DNA from: Halopseudomonas maritima
GTDB lineage: Bacteria; Pseudomonadota; Gammaproteobacteria; Pseudomonadales; Pseudomonadaceae
Length of the DNA stretch: 64,000 nt
Assembly (NCBI RefSeq): GCF_021545785.1
Contig: NZ_CP079801.1
Coordinates: 372,001 to 436,000, forward strand
Direction of reading: 5' to 3'
Below, piece by piece: positions 9,178 through 18,543 of this stretch. The notes beneath the pieces are model-generated. The model saw nothing but the letters and a program-made list of their open reading frames with translations. It did no database searches and was not told the origin of the DNA. Position 1 is the first letter of the stretch. Every line of letters starts with the position of its first letter. The position numbers were made by a program, and so were the translations under genes.

Positions 9178-9252
9178 GCTGCAGGCACTCCAGAAATCAT
9201 TTATGGTCTATGACCAGTATTACACAACCACCCAATGCAAAGAGGCACTCTA

Positions 9253-9654
9253 ATGGCGTATTCGGACTCCCACAGCAAGGCTATCGGCTACCTTCTCTGG
9301 ATTTTCGGATTCATGGGTGCACACCGCTTCTATTACGGCAAACCCTGGACGGGCACCCTGTGGTTTTTCACTCTGGGGCTGTTCTTCATCGGCTGGATCA
9401 TCGATCTGTTTCTGATTCCGAGCATGGATCGCGCCGCTGACCGCCGCTTCCGCACCGGGCGAATCAATTTCAATCTGAGCTGGATCCTGCTGACCTTTCT
9501 CGGCATCTTTGGCGCCCACCGCCTATACATGGGCAAATGGATCACCGCCATCATCTACTTCTTCACCGGCGGCCTGCTGCTGGTCGGCGTGCTCTATGAC
9601 TACTGGACCCTGAACGAACAGATCTCGGTCGAAAATATGCGTCGCGAGTGGTAG
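9253..9654 (+). CDS. TM2-domain membrane protein
   Basis: 133 residues. The start at 9253 is chosen because AGAGG lies 8 nt upstream; an earlier ATG at 9235 lacks this. Two copies of the TM2 signature are visible, each a helix followed by GAHRFYYGK or GAHRLYMGK and a second helix. Four membrane segments result. TM2 proteins are small membrane proteins without a settled function in bacteria. The gene ends just before a strong bidirectional terminator. Confidence 0.88.
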   Translation: MAYSDSHSKAIGYLLWIFGFMGAHRFYYGKPWTGTLWFFTLGLFFIGWIIDLFLIPSMDRAADRRFRTGRINFNLSWILLTFLGIFGAHRLYMGKWITAIIYFFTGGLLLVGVLYDYWTLNEQISVENMRREW

Positions 9655-9667
9655 CTCCTTCCGCGCA

Positions 9668-9710
9668 GGACACAAAAAAGCCGTCGTTTAACGACGGCTT
9701 TTTTGTGTCC
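9668..9710. terminator. Bidirectional rho-independent terminator
   Basis: A near-perfect inverted repeat of about 20 nt per arm whose core, AAGCCGTCGTT/AACGACGGCTT, is flanked by an A run and a T run. It serves both the plus-strand TM2 gene and the minus-strand rnd-ycgL operon. Confidence 0.93.
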
Positions 9711-9718
9711 AACCCGCC

Positions 9719-10012
9719 TTACAGTGGGTCGTTGCGGGTCAACAGCTCCTCGGGCAGGTGCTGAATATAGTCTTCCTGCTGCGGCGGCATCTGCACGTGG
9801 AACCCTTGAGACTGCAGGTTTTCCAGCACCTTGAGAACATCCTCCTGGGCCAGCTTGCGCTCGGGCCCCAGTTCCAGGTCCAGCGCATGTTCCAGCCTGC
9901 CGATGTAGTGGCGCAGCCCCTCCGGCAGCTCATCCAACACCTGGTCCCGCAACACGTACAGATACATGCCCTGGCGTTTGCAGCTGCGATAGACCGAGCA
10001 AGGCAGCGTCAT
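9719..10012 (-). CDS. YcgL domain protein (DUF709)
   Basis: 97 residues. The family signature is clear: a CSVYRS start, MYLYV, then EDVLKVLENLQSQGFHVQMP and HLPEELL. These are small soluble proteins of unknown biochemical role. The start overlaps the rnd stop by 4 nt (ATGA), and ycgL follows rnd in Pseudomonas generally, so the two are one operon. Confidence 0.92.
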   Translation of the reverse strand: MTLPCSVYRSCKRQGMYLYVLRDQVLDELPEGLRHYIGRLEHALDLELGPERKLAQEDVLKVLENLQSQGFHVQMPPQQEDYIQHLPEELLTRNDPL

Positions 10013-11157
10013 TCTGTTACCTCCACAACATTATTGGCAGCATTCAACAATGCCTCTCCCAGTAGCTCACGCCGCCACCCGGTCAACTCGTCAGGAAGCC
10101 GATAGGGGCCGTCCGGGTAGCCAGTGCGCACCATCGCTTCCAGCACCTTCTTGCGCAACATGATCTCAGGGGCGATGCCCCGGCGCTCAGCTTCGAGTTG
10201 TCCTACCTTTCTCAGCCGCTTCAGCAGTCGATTGGCGGCCGCGGGCAAGGGCTCGGGCAACCGCGCCGGATAATCGGCCGGCGCCACGTTTTGCCCTTCA
10301 CGGATCAATTGCAACAGCCTCTCGCCCTCTTGCCGGACCGTACGCGGGTGCATGTCCTCAATGCGCGACAACGCCTGGGTCGTATCCGGACGACGCTGCG
10401 CCAACGGGCAAAGCGTGCGTTCGCGCAGCAGACGGTTGCGCGCTACGTCCCGCGCACGGGCTTCGCGCTCGCGCCAGGCCGCAAGCACCTGAACAATCGC
10501 CAAATCGGCAGGCTCCAGACGCCACGCCTGTTTGACCTGCTGATAGGCCAGCTCAGGCTCAGTCACCTGCGTGCTGGCCGCAACCTGCTCGGCGGTGTCG
10601 GCCAACAGCCAGTCCGTCAGCCCGGCAGCGTCCAGCCGTGGTGCCATGATCTGGTAGAGCTCGGCCAGGTGCTGAGCATCGCGGGCGGCGTACTCAATTT
10701 GCGCGGAGCTCAACGGGCGTTGCAGCCAATCGGAGCGGGTTTCATCCTTGGGCAGGTCAATACGCAGCAATTCGCTGACCAACCGGGAATACCCCATTGA
10801 AAAGTCCATACCCAGAAACGCGGCGGCCAACTGAGTATCAAACAACGGGGCCGGCAGCGCGCCGCACAGGCGGGAAAACACTTCCAGATCTTCGCTGCAG
10901 GCGTGCAGCACCTTTACTACTGTCGGGTCTTGCAGCAACGTAACCAGGGGTGTCCAATCACCGATTGCCAACGGGTCAATCAGAAAGGCGCGCTCACCAT
11001 CTCCGACCTGAATCAGGCCGGCAATCGGATAGAATGTTTCAGTGCGAACAAACTCAGTATCAACCGCAACAAACGGCAGGGTTTGCCAGTGCGCACAGCA
11101 ACGAGCCAGTTCGGCGTCGCTATCAATCATCAGGGGTTTTGCCAACGGCGTAGTCAT
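10009..11157 (-). CDS. rnd: Ribonuclease D
   Basis: 382 residues from the ATG at 11157, with AAGG a few bases upstream. RNase D is a 3'-5' exoribonuclease that trims tRNA and other small-RNA 3' ends. The DEDD exonuclease residues are seen in VAVDTEFVR (D and E), HACSEDLEVF (D) and EYAARDAQHL (Y and D). A C-terminal HRDC domain follows, from about ERTLCPLAQRRP. It is translationally coupled to ycgL. Confidence 0.95.
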   Translation of the reverse strand: MTTPLAKPLMIDSDAELARCCAHWQTLPFVAVDTEFVRTETFYPIAGLIQVGDGERAFLIDPLAIGDWTPLVTLLQDPTVVKVLHACSEDLEVFSRLCGALPAPLFDTQLAAAFLGMDFSMGYSRLVSELLRIDLPKDETRSDWLQRPLSSAQIEYAARDAQHLAELYQIMAPRLDAAGLTDWLLADTAEQVAASTQVTEPELAYQQVKQAWRLEPADLAIVQVLAAWREREARARDVARNRLLRERTLCPLAQRRPDTTQALSRIEDMHPRTVRQEGERLLQLIREGQNVAPADYPARLPEPLPAAANRLLKRLRKVGQLEAERRGIAPEIMLRKKVLEAMVRTGYPDGPYRLPDELTGWRRELLGEALLNAANNVVEVTE

Positions 11158-11337
11158 GGGTGACCTTATTTGTAAACTGCGCGCAGTATAACTGATCAAC
11201 TACCGCTCTGCCGCGCCTGACAGAGCGCTTCAAGTTTGACCGCAATCAACCGATATAACACAAAGACAACGGATACTGGCGCCTCAATGGGGCCAGTCTG
11301 CCGACCGCTTCCGTTCCCATCGTGCTCTGGAGTATGC

Positions 11338-12753
11338 ATGCGTTTTCTTCAAAACCTGCCACTGAAATACAAGTTTTGGGCAGTCAACGGTGTCGCTTTT
11401 GTCGCTACACTGGCCTTGGTCCTGGTTGCTCTCGGGGTTGAGCAGCGCAGCATCGAACAGCAACGGCAACAGTTGGCTCAGGCCATCGCGGCCAGCCCGA
11501 GCACCCAGGCCCAGACCGAGGGCATAGAGTGGATCACCGCCCCGGGCGGACAAACCGGCAGCACTCGCTGGCTGGACGCCAGTCAGCTCGGCGCCCAGGC
11601 AGAGCGCTATACCGGCGCGTGGCTGGCAGGTGACGGCAAAGCCCTGGCGGTAGAGCGCCAGGATTTCACGCACTTGCTGCTGGCCAGAGCTCCCCTGTAC
11701 GCCGCAACGGTATTGGTGCTGATGCTGCTGGTGCTGCTGGTGTCGCAACTTCTTATCACCTTTATCACCCGGCACATTCTGGCACTGCGGGATGTGATGA
11801 TTGCGGTGCAGAACAGTGGCGATCTGACCCTGCGCGCGCAGTCTGACTCACAGGACGAAGTCGGCTCCATGGCGCGAGCCTTCAACGCCATGCAGCAGGC
11901 TCAGCAGCAGGTAGTATCCTCTGTACGCCAGGCCGCGCTGGAGCTGGATCAGGGCGCGATGGCGCTGGCCGGCCTGATGAGCCAGGTACGCGATGGCATG
12001 GTCTCCCAACAGGGAGAAACCGACCAGGTGGCTGCAGCCGTTAACGAAATGAGCGCCACCGTGCAGGACATCGCCGGCAGCACCGCGCTGTCACGCGACC
12101 AGTCCACCCAGGCCAACAGCCTGGCCACCCGCGGACGTGATCAGGTGCTGCAAGTACGCCAGACCATTACAGGTCTTGTCACCAGTATCGACCGCTGCAC
12201 CGAACACATGCATCAGCTGTCGAGCCACAGCCAGGAAATCAGCGGCGTAGTACGCGTGATTAGGGAAATCGCCGAGCAGACCAACCTGCTGGCCTTGAAT
12301 GCCGCCATCGAAGCCGCCCGAGCGGGCGAGTCGGGCCGTGGGTTCGCGGTGGTCGCAGACGAGGTGCGCGCACTGGCGCAACGGGTACAAAGCTCGACCG
12401 ATGACATTCAACGAATGATCGAGGCGTTGCAAAATGGCACTGAAGTGGCGGTTGAAGACATGCAGGCCAGCGCCGGCCTGACACATGCATCAGTTGAACA
12501 GGTGGCCGATGCCGGCGAATCACTGCAAGAAATTGCCGCTGCGGTCAGCCAGATCAGCGAGGGCAACAGCGAGATCGCCTCGGCGGTCGAGCAGCAAAGC
12601 CAGGTCGCCGATGCCATTACCCAAAGTGTGGTAGAGATTCGTGACGTCACCGAGCGCACCGTAGAGCAAACCGTCTCCAGCGCAGCAACCAGCGAGCAGC
12701 TGGCTCGCCTGGCGCACCAGTTGACCGAGGCAGTCAGCCGCCTGCGCAGTTGA
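11338..12753 (+). CDS. Methyl-accepting chemotaxis protein
   Basis: 471 residues from the ATG at 11338 (GGAG 7 nt upstream). A first transmembrane helix lies near residues 12-31. A short periplasmic part of about 90 residues follows, then a second helix around VLMLLVLLVSQLLIT, a HAMP domain and the cytoplasmic signalling hairpin. The hairpin tip carries the invariant block EQTNLLALNAAIEAARAGE. It would pass ligand binding to CheA/CheW. The sensor part is too short for a dCache domain and its ligand cannot be guessed. No chemotaxis genes are adjacent, as is usual for orphan receptors. Confidence 0.93.
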   Translation: MRFLQNLPLKYKFWAVNGVAFVATLALVLVALGVEQRSIEQQRQQLAQAIAASPSTQAQTEGIEWITAPGGQTGSTRWLDASQLGAQAERYTGAWLAGDGKALAVERQDFTHLLLARAPLYAATVLVLMLLVLLVSQLLITFITRHILALRDVMIAVQNSGDLTLRAQSDSQDEVGSMARAFNAMQQAQQQVVSSVRQAALELDQGAMALAGLMSQVRDGMVSQQGETDQVAAAVNEMSATVQDIAGSTALSRDQSTQANSLATRGRDQVLQVRQTITGLVTSIDRCTEHMHQLSSHSQEISGVVRVIREIAEQTNLLALNAAIEAARAGESGRGFAVVADEVRALAQRVQSSTDDIQRMIEALQNGTEVAVEDMQASAGLTHASVEQVADAGESLQEIAAAVSQISEGNSEIASAVEQQSQVADAITQSVVEIRDVTERTVEQTVSSAATSEQLARLAHQLTEAVSRLRS

Positions 12754-12823
12754 GGAAGCGAAATTAATCAGTGCTTCTTTAAAGCGCATCGGGCGGCGCA
12801 CGCAGCCCGATGCAGCTACCCGC

Positions 12824-13102
12824 CTATTCGAGCACAATGCGTTCTGCGTTGTTACTCAGGGTGCTGGCGCCGATCCCCTTTACCGCCGCCAGTGACTCTA
12901 CCGAGCCAAAGGCGCCATGCTCATCGCGATAGGCGACGATAGCTTCGGCCTTGGCCTCACCTACGCCTTGCAGCACCTCGGCCAGCTCAGCCGCACTGGC
13001 CGTATTGATGTTGACGGTTGGGCCTGCCCCCTCTTGCGCCCAGGCTGGCGAAACCAGCAGACAGCTCATGGCCAGCGTCATTGCAGTCAGCAGTTGTCGC
13101 AT
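12824..13102 (-). CDS. ComEA-like helix-hairpin-helix protein
   Basis: 92 residues from the ATG at 13102, preceded by AGGAAG. A signal peptide ends near SPAWAQ. The mature protein is a helix-hairpin-helix DNA-binding domain (VNINTASAAELAEVLQGVG and GIGASTLSNNAERIV). ComEA-type proteins bind incoming DNA in the periplasm during transformation. Many Pseudomonas carry such stand-alone small homologues, and a role in competence is not proved. Confidence 0.88.
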   Translation of the reverse strand: MRQLLTAMTLAMSCLLVSPAWAQEGAGPTVNINTASAAELAEVLQGVGEAKAEAIVAYRDEHGAFGSVESLAAVKGIGASTLSNNAERIVLE

Positions 13103-13186
13103 CTTCACTTCCTCCATGTGGTTGATTAATGCCGCACTGAAGGAACAGACTTCAGCCACTATCCCTGCGGCCTCCGAAAACTAGAA

Positions 13187-13221
13187 TAAAAAAGACCGCA
13201 GAGCGATACGCCCTGCGGCCT
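13187..13221 (-). terminator. Rho-independent terminator of metZ
   Basis: Read on the minus strand, CCGCAGGGC and a short loop pair with GCTCTGCGG, followed by TCTTTTTTA. It lies 34 nt after the metZ stop and before the comEA-like gene, which therefore needs its own promoter. Confidence 0.85.
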
Positions 13222-13254
13222 TGGTGTGACCTGACTCGCAGCTTGCCTTGCAGA

Positions 13255-14469
13255 TTACCCTTGAGCGTCAAACCCCCGCTGCAAATCAGCCTTCAGGTCA
13301 TCGACCTCCTCCAGCCCGATAGCCAGACGAATCAACCCGTCACGAATGCCCGCCGCCGCACGCGCCTCAGGCGTCAGCCGCCCGTGGGTTGTGGTGGCTG
13401 GATGGGTAATGGTGGTCTTGGCATCGCCCAGGTTTGCCGTGATCGACACCAGGCGAGTGGCATCAATAAAGCGCCAGGCTGCATCGCGACCGCCCTTCAC
13501 TTCGAAGCTGACGACCGCGCCGAACGCCGATTGCTGCGCCTTGGCCAGCGCATGCTGGGGGTGTGACGGCAAGCCGCTGTAATAAACGTGCTCCACCTCA
13601 GGCCGCTGCTCCAGCCACTCGGCGATTTGCTGGGCCGCCTCGCAATGCGCACGCATACGCAGGCGCAGGGTTTCCAGCCCCTTGAGAAAGACCCAAGCAT
13701 TGAAGGGGCTCAGGGTTGGACCCGCTGTCCGCAGAAAGCCAACCAGCTCCTGCATATGCTCACGGCGCCCAACCACTACACCACCGAGGCAGCGTCCCTG
13801 CCCGTCGATGTACTTGGTTGCCGAATGCACCACAACATCCGCCCCCAGCTGCAGGGGCTTTTGCAGCGCAGGCGTACAGAAGCAGTTGTCGACCACCAGC
13901 AGTGCACCCTGCTCGCGCGCCAGCGCGCCCAGCGCGCAAATGTCCGCCAGCTCGGCCAACGGGTTGGACGGCGACTCGATAAACAGCATGCGGGTGTTGG
14001 GCTTGAAGGCGGCGCGCCAGGCATCCAGATCAGAAAGCGGCACATAGTCCACTTCTATGCCAAAACGCTTGAAGTACTTGTCGAACAGACTGACGGTCGC
14101 ACCAAATACGGCGCGCGAGACCAGAATATGATCCCCTGCCGAGCACAGGCTCATGACAGTCGCCATGATGGCCGCCATGCCCGAGGCTGTTGCTACCGCC
14201 TGTTCGCCGCCCTCAAGCTGCGCCATGCGCTCTTCGAAGGTGCGTACAGTCGGATTCATGTAGCGCGAGTAAACATTACCCTCTGCTTCACCCGCAAAGC
14301 AGGCAGCGGCGTCGCTGGCACTACGAAAAACGTAGCTGGATGTCAGAAACAGGGCCTCGCCATGCTCCGCTTCAGGGGTGCGCCGCTGGCCGGCACGCAC
14401 GGCCAGGGTGTCGAAGCCGGCACCGTCCAGGTCACTGTCCAGGCGGCCGGGCTGCCATTGATCACTCAT
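13255..14469 (-). CDS. metZ: O-succinylhomoserine sulfhydrylase
   Basis: 404 residues. This PLP enzyme makes homocysteine directly from O-succinylhomoserine and sulfide, the usual methionine route in Pseudomonas. The Cys/Met-metabolism PLP fold is evident: SRYMNPT, SGMAAIMATV, the PLP-lysine motif HSATKYIDGQGR, and ITHPATTTHGRL at the C-terminal end. It follows purF on the same strand at 38 nt, and the cluster purF-metZ is conserved in Pseudomonas. A strong terminator closes the unit. Confidence 0.94.
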   Translation of the reverse strand: MSDQWQPGRLDSDLDGAGFDTLAVRAGQRRTPEAEHGEALFLTSSYVFRSASDAAACFAGEAEGNVYSRYMNPTVRTFEERMAQLEGGEQAVATASGMAAIMATVMSLCSAGDHILVSRAVFGATVSLFDKYFKRFGIEVDYVPLSDLDAWRAAFKPNTRMLFIESPSNPLAELADICALGALAREQGALLVVDNCFCTPALQKPLQLGADVVVHSATKYIDGQGRCLGGVVVGRREHMQELVGFLRTAGPTLSPFNAWVFLKGLETLRLRMRAHCEAAQQIAEWLEQRPEVEHVYYSGLPSHPQHALAKAQQSAFGAVVSFEVKGGRDAAWRFIDATRLVSITANLGDAKTTITHPATTTHGRLTPEARAAAGIRDGLIRLAIGLEEVDDLKADLQRGFDAQG

Positions 14470-14507
14470 CTAAAAACCTCTGTGTGCAGCGGCCCGCGCC
14501 GCCGCTC

Positions 14508-16013
14508 TCAATTGTTGTGCAGGTCGATGATGGCGCTCACGCGCTCTACCGTCGACTTGGCGGCATCGTTGCGCGCCTGCTCGATGCGGTCCAGATACTG
14601 CTCATTAACGTCGCCCGTGACGTACTGGCCGTCAAACACTGCGCAGTCAAAGGCGTCGATCTTGATCTTGCCACCACCCACGGCCTCTTTCAGGTCATCC
14701 AGATCCTGATACAACAGCCAGTCTGCGCCAATCAGCTCAGCGACTTCTTCGGTGGTACGCCCATGGGCAATCAGCTCGTGGGCGCTTGGCATGTCGATGC
14801 CGTAGACGTTGGGATAACGCACCGCAGGTGCCGCCGAACAGAAGTAGACCTTCTTCGCACCGGCTTCACGTGCCATCTGAATGATCTGCTTGCAGGTGGT
14901 GCCGCGCACGATGGAATCATCCACCAGCATCACGTTCTTGCCGCGAAACTCCAGATCAATCGCATTGAGCTTCTGACGCACCGACTTTTTGCGCGCGGCC
15001 TGCCCCGGCATGATGAAGGTGCGGCCGATGTAGCGGTTCTTGACGAACCCCTCGCGGAACTTAACACCCAACTGGTTGGCCAGCTCCAGCGCCGAGGTGC
15101 GGCTGGTATCGGGAATCGGGATCACCACGTCAATGTCATGCTCGGGACGCTCACGCTGAATCTTTTCAGCCAGCTTCTCGCCCATGCGCAGACGTGCCTT
15201 GTAGACCGAGACGCCGTCCATCAGAGAGTCCGGACGCGCCAGATAGACATGCTCAAAGATGCACGGCGAGTACTGCGGGTTCTCCGCACACTGGCGGGTG
15301 AACAGCTGGCCGTCTTCGGTGATATACACCGCCTCGCCGGGCGCCAGATCGCGGATCAGGGTAAAGCCAAGCACGTCCAGCGACACGCTTTCAGAGGCGA
15401 TCATGTACTCAACGCCCTGATCGGTATGACGTTGCCCGAAGACGATCGGACGAATGCCGTGCGGATCACGGAAGCCGACGATACCGTACCCGGTGATCAT
15501 GGCTACAGAGGCGTAGCCGCCGACACAGCGACGGTGCACCTGGCTGACTGCAGCGAATACATCCTCTTCGGTCGGCTGCAGTTTGTTGCGTACCGCCAGC
15601 TCGTGGGCAAAGACGTTAAGCAGCACCTCGGAGTCCGAGGTGGTGTTGACGTGACGCAGATCCGACTCGTAGATCTCGCGAGACAGGCGCTCAACGTTAG
15701 TCAGGTTACCGTTGTGCGCCAGGGTAATGCCGTAGGGCGAATTGACGTAGAACGGCTGCGCCTCGGCGGAACTGGAGCTGCCCGCGGTGGGATAACGCAC
15801 ATGGCCAATCCCCATGTTGCCAACCAGGCGCTGCATGTGGCGCTGCTGGAAGACGTCCCGGACCAGGCCGTTGTCCTTGCGTAGAAACAGCCGACCATGC
15901 TCGCAGGTTACAATGCCGGCGGCGTCCTGGCCGCGATGCTGCAGGACGGTCAAGGCATCATAGAGCGCCTGATTGACGTTCGACTTGCCCACTATGCCAA
16001 CAATGCCACACAT
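14508..16013 (-). CDS. purF: Amidophosphoribosyltransferase
   Basis: 501 residues. It catalyses the first committed step of purine synthesis, using glutamine and PRPP. The catalytic N-terminal cysteine is seen in MCGIVGIVG, and the PRPP-binding loop in MLVDDSIVRGTT. The length is normal for the family. It follows cvpA by about 50 nt in the conserved cvpA-purF arrangement. Confidence 0.97.
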   Translation of the reverse strand: MCGIVGIVGKSNVNQALYDALTVLQHRGQDAAGIVTCEHGRLFLRKDNGLVRDVFQQRHMQRLVGNMGIGHVRYPTAGSSSSAEAQPFYVNSPYGITLAHNGNLTNVERLSREIYESDLRHVNTTSDSEVLLNVFAHELAVRNKLQPTEEDVFAAVSQVHRRCVGGYASVAMITGYGIVGFRDPHGIRPIVFGQRHTDQGVEYMIASESVSLDVLGFTLIRDLAPGEAVYITEDGQLFTRQCAENPQYSPCIFEHVYLARPDSLMDGVSVYKARLRMGEKLAEKIQRERPEHDIDVVIPIPDTSRTSALELANQLGVKFREGFVKNRYIGRTFIMPGQAARKKSVRQKLNAIDLEFRGKNVMLVDDSIVRGTTCKQIIQMAREAGAKKVYFCSAAPAVRYPNVYGIDMPSAHELIAHGRTTEEVAELIGADWLLYQDLDDLKEAVGGGKIKIDAFDCAVFDGQYVTGDVNEQYLDRIEQARNDAAKSTVERVSAIIDLHNN

Positions 16014-16062
16014 GCCTGAGTACCTTCTTGATTAGGAGGCGGTGCCGTCCGGGACACCCGGA

Positions 16063-16545
16063 TCAGCGTCCCGCCATTTGCAGAATGAGGTTTTTCGACC
16101 AGTCCGCGACCAGCAGAAAATGCGGAATGACGACGGACTCGCGCCACCAGATGTCAGCTTCGACTGGCGCCAGACTCAGCAAGCCCACCGCCACCACCAC
16201 CAGCAACGCGCCACGTGCGGCGCCGAAAACCATGCCGAGAAAACGGTCGGTGCCGCTCAACCCGGTCACTTTTACCAACTGACCGATCAGGTAGTTGATC
16301 AGCCCGCCGAGCAACAGTGTCATGACAAATAAGATGGAACAGGCGGCAATGACGCGCAGCGACGGCGTTTCGATGTAAGGAACAAACAGCTCGGCCAGCG
16401 CACCGCCAAACAGCCAGGCTACCAGGCCGGCGATCACCCAGGTCAGCAGCGACAGGGCTTCCTTGACGAAACCTCTGGTCAGACTAATCAGGGCGGAAAC
16501 CACAATGATGGCGACGATTGCCCAGTCAACCCAGGTCAAAGACAC
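16063..16545 (-). CDS. cvpA: CvpA family membrane protein
   Basis: 160 residues with about four transmembrane helices. The family opening (WVDWAIVAIIVVSALISLTRG FVKEA) and the RFLGMVFGAARG block are present. CvpA is needed for colicin V export in E. coli and is linked to envelope homeostasis. It sits directly before purF, as in most Gammaproteobacteria. Confidence 0.93.
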   Translation of the reverse strand: MSLTWVDWAIVAIIVVSALISLTRGFVKEALSLLTWVIAGLVAWLFGGALAELFVPYIETPSLRVIAACSILFVMTLLLGGLINYLIGQLVKVTGLSGTDRFLGMVFGAARGALLVVVAVGLLSLAPVEADIWWRESVVIPHFLLVADWSKNLILQMAGR

Positions 16546-16660
16546 GATGAAATACCCTGCTCAACAAAGGCCGACATTCTAACAGAGCTGTCCGCGCCAT
16601 CGAAACAGGCAAACACCAGCGCCTGTTACCTATTTGCCTGCCTGACCGCCGCCTCCAGGC

Positions 16661-17257
16661 TTAGCCGCGCCCGCTTTCCGCGTCATACGCCACTACCAGC
16701 CCTTTGCTACCGCGCTTGCGCTCTAGCTCGTCGCGCAGCCGATTGGCCGCCTCCCGGGTCGCCAGCGGGCCAACATACACTCGGGTAATGGATTTGCCTT
16801 GCACCGTGGCAGCGTGGGTATAGGCATTATAGCCCTGGGTACGCAGGGTCTGGCTCAACCCTTCGGCGTTGGCCGCGCTGGAAAAGCTACCCAGCTGAAT
16901 CACCCAGTCGCCGGCAGCAGGTGGCGTGGCCGGCGCGGGCGCAGCCGGCTCAGGCTCAGCTACCGGTTCCGGCTCGACGACCGGGGCCGGGGCGGGTGCC
17001 ACGGCAGCGGTTTGCGGCGCGGACACCTGCGGGGCCGGCTCCAGCGTCTGCGGCAGTTCGGCTACCGTCGGGGCCGGCGGCAGCTCGGCGGGCTGCACCG
17101 GGGCAATAGGCTCACGGTCTAGCAGCGGCGCCTCAGGCACCTCTACCTCAACCTGCACGGTTTCATCCTGCCCCGACAGCAACATCGGCAGGAAAACCAC
17201 GGCGGCAACAATCAATACGACAGCACCAATGATGCGCTGTTTCAGGCGTTCATCCAT
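16661..17257 (-). CDS. SPOR domain protein (DedD-like)
   Basis: 198 residues: a short cytoplasmic start, one transmembrane helix (IIGAVVLIVAAVVFLPMLL), a long Pro/Ala/Glu-rich periplasmic linker, and a C-terminal SPOR domain (WVIQLGSFSSAANAEGL, ITRVYVGPLATREAANRL). SPOR domains bind denuded septal peptidoglycan and recruit the protein to the division site. It stands between folC and cvpA, as dedD does in E. coli. Confidence 0.9.
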   Translation of the reverse strand: MDERLKQRIIGAVVLIVAAVVFLPMLLSGQDETVQVEVEVPEAPLLDREPIAPVQPAELPPAPTVAELPQTLEPAPQVSAPQTAAVAPAPAPVVEPEPVAEPEPAAPAPATPPAAGDWVIQLGSFSSAANAEGLSQTLRTQGYNAYTHAATVQGKSITRVYVGPLATREAANRLRDELERKRGSKGLVVAYDAESGRG

Positions 17258-17276
17258 CCCGCGATACCCCGGCTAA

Positions 17277-18542
17277 TTACGATAGCCAGAGTATGGCGTC
17301 GGCGACGCAGAAAAACGACCCGAAAATGACAATTTCAGTATCGGCAGAGGTGTCGATCAGCGCCTGCTCAAGCGCAGCAGCGACCGAGGGCGCAGTCTTG
17401 ACGGTAGCGCCCTGCTGCTCAAGTACCCGCTGCAGCTCAGCAGCCGAGCGGCTACGCGGACTTGGCAAGGGGGCAACAAACCAGCCGTCAAACAGATCAA
17501 GCAGCGGAGCCAGCACACCTTCCAGATCCTTGTCTGCCAGCAGGCCGAATACCGCCACCCGCCGGCGCGCACCTTGCTGGCGAAGGGACTCGGACAGAAA
17601 TGCGGCCGCGTGCGGGTTGTGCCCCACATCCAGCACCAGCTCACGCTGCGCACCTTGCCAGTCAAGTGAGCGTGACTCCAGGCGGCCGGTGGCCGAGGCA
17701 GCCGCCAACGCCTCACCCAAGGCCTGATCGGACATATCCAGCCCGGCTGCCCAGAACGCCTGCAGAGCGACAGCAAGGTTGTCGCGCGGCAGGCGCACCG
17801 GCGGCAAACCGAGCGCGCGAGACGCCCCTAACCCGCCCTGCCCGGTAAGACGCCATTGGCCGTCGGCAAGCACATCAAGTCTGAAATCACGTTCGCGCTG
17901 CACCAGCGGGCAACCGAGGCGCTCGACCACCTGCACAAAGGTCTCCGGCAACGCCCGTTCGCCGCTGATCACCGGGCGGCCCGCTCGCAGAATACCCGCC
18001 TTCTCGGCCGCTACCGACTCGCGAGTGCTGCCAAGGTACTCCTGATGATCAATGCCGATACTCGTAACTACGGCGACACTGGCATCCACAACGTTCACCG
18101 CGTCCAGCCGGCCGCCCAGCCCCACTTCAAGCACCACGGCATCAAGCCCGGCGCGCTTGAACAGCCAGAGCGCCGCCAGGGTGCCAAACTCGAAATAGGT
18201 CAGGGAAATATCGCCGCGCGCCGCGTCAATGGCAGCAAAGGCTGCGCACAAGTCTTCGTCGTCGGCCAACTGGCCATCCAGGCGAACGCGTTCGTTGTAA
18301 TGCACCAGATGAGGTGAGGTATAGCAGCCAGTGCGCAGGCCGGCATGGCGCAGCAGCGAGTCCAGCGCGGCGCAGGTTGAGCCCTTGCCGTTGGTACCTG
18401 TTACCGTAAAAACCAGCGGGGCTGGCGCGAGTACGCCAAGTCGCTCGGCAACCACGCGTACCCGTTCCAGCCCCATATCGATTTCGCTGGGGTGCAGCCC
18501 CTCCAGCCGAACCAGCCAATCGGCCAGACTGCGTGCACTCAT
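17277..18542 (-). CDS. folC: Bifunctional folylpolyglutamate/dihydrofolate synthase
   Basis: 421 residues from the ATG at 18542, one base after the accD stop, with a GAGG site inside the accD end. A GTG at 18566 is a less likely start. It adds glutamate to dihydropteroate and to folates. The Mur-ligase-type P-loop TGTNGKGST and the GVGLGGRLDAVNVVD block (seen as EVGLGGRLDAVNVVD) are present, and the length is typical. The accD-folC arrangement is conserved. Confidence 0.95.
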   Translation of the reverse strand: MSARSLADWLVRLEGLHPSEIDMGLERVRVVAERLGVLAPAPLVFTVTGTNGKGSTCAALDSLLRHAGLRTGCYTSPHLVHYNERVRLDGQLADDEDLCAAFAAIDAARGDISLTYFEFGTLAALWLFKRAGLDAVVLEVGLGGRLDAVNVVDASVAVVTSIGIDHQEYLGSTRESVAAEKAGILRAGRPVISGERALPETFVQVVERLGCPLVQRERDFRLDVLADGQWRLTGQGGLGASRALGLPPVRLPRDNLAVALQAFWAAGLDMSDQALGEALAAASATGRLESRSLDWQGAQRELVLDVGHNPHAAAFLSESLRQQGARRRVAVFGLLADKDLEGVLAPLLDLFDGWFVAPLPSPRSRSAAELQRVLEQQGATVKTAPSVAAALEQALIDTSADTEIVIFGSFFCVADAILWLS

Positions 18543-18543
18543 G

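Noticed and set aside
14190..15884. A 564-codon open frame on the plus strand opposite metZ and purF
   Set aside because: Shadow of the PurF and MetZ coding strands; no ribosome-binding site or recognisable protein.
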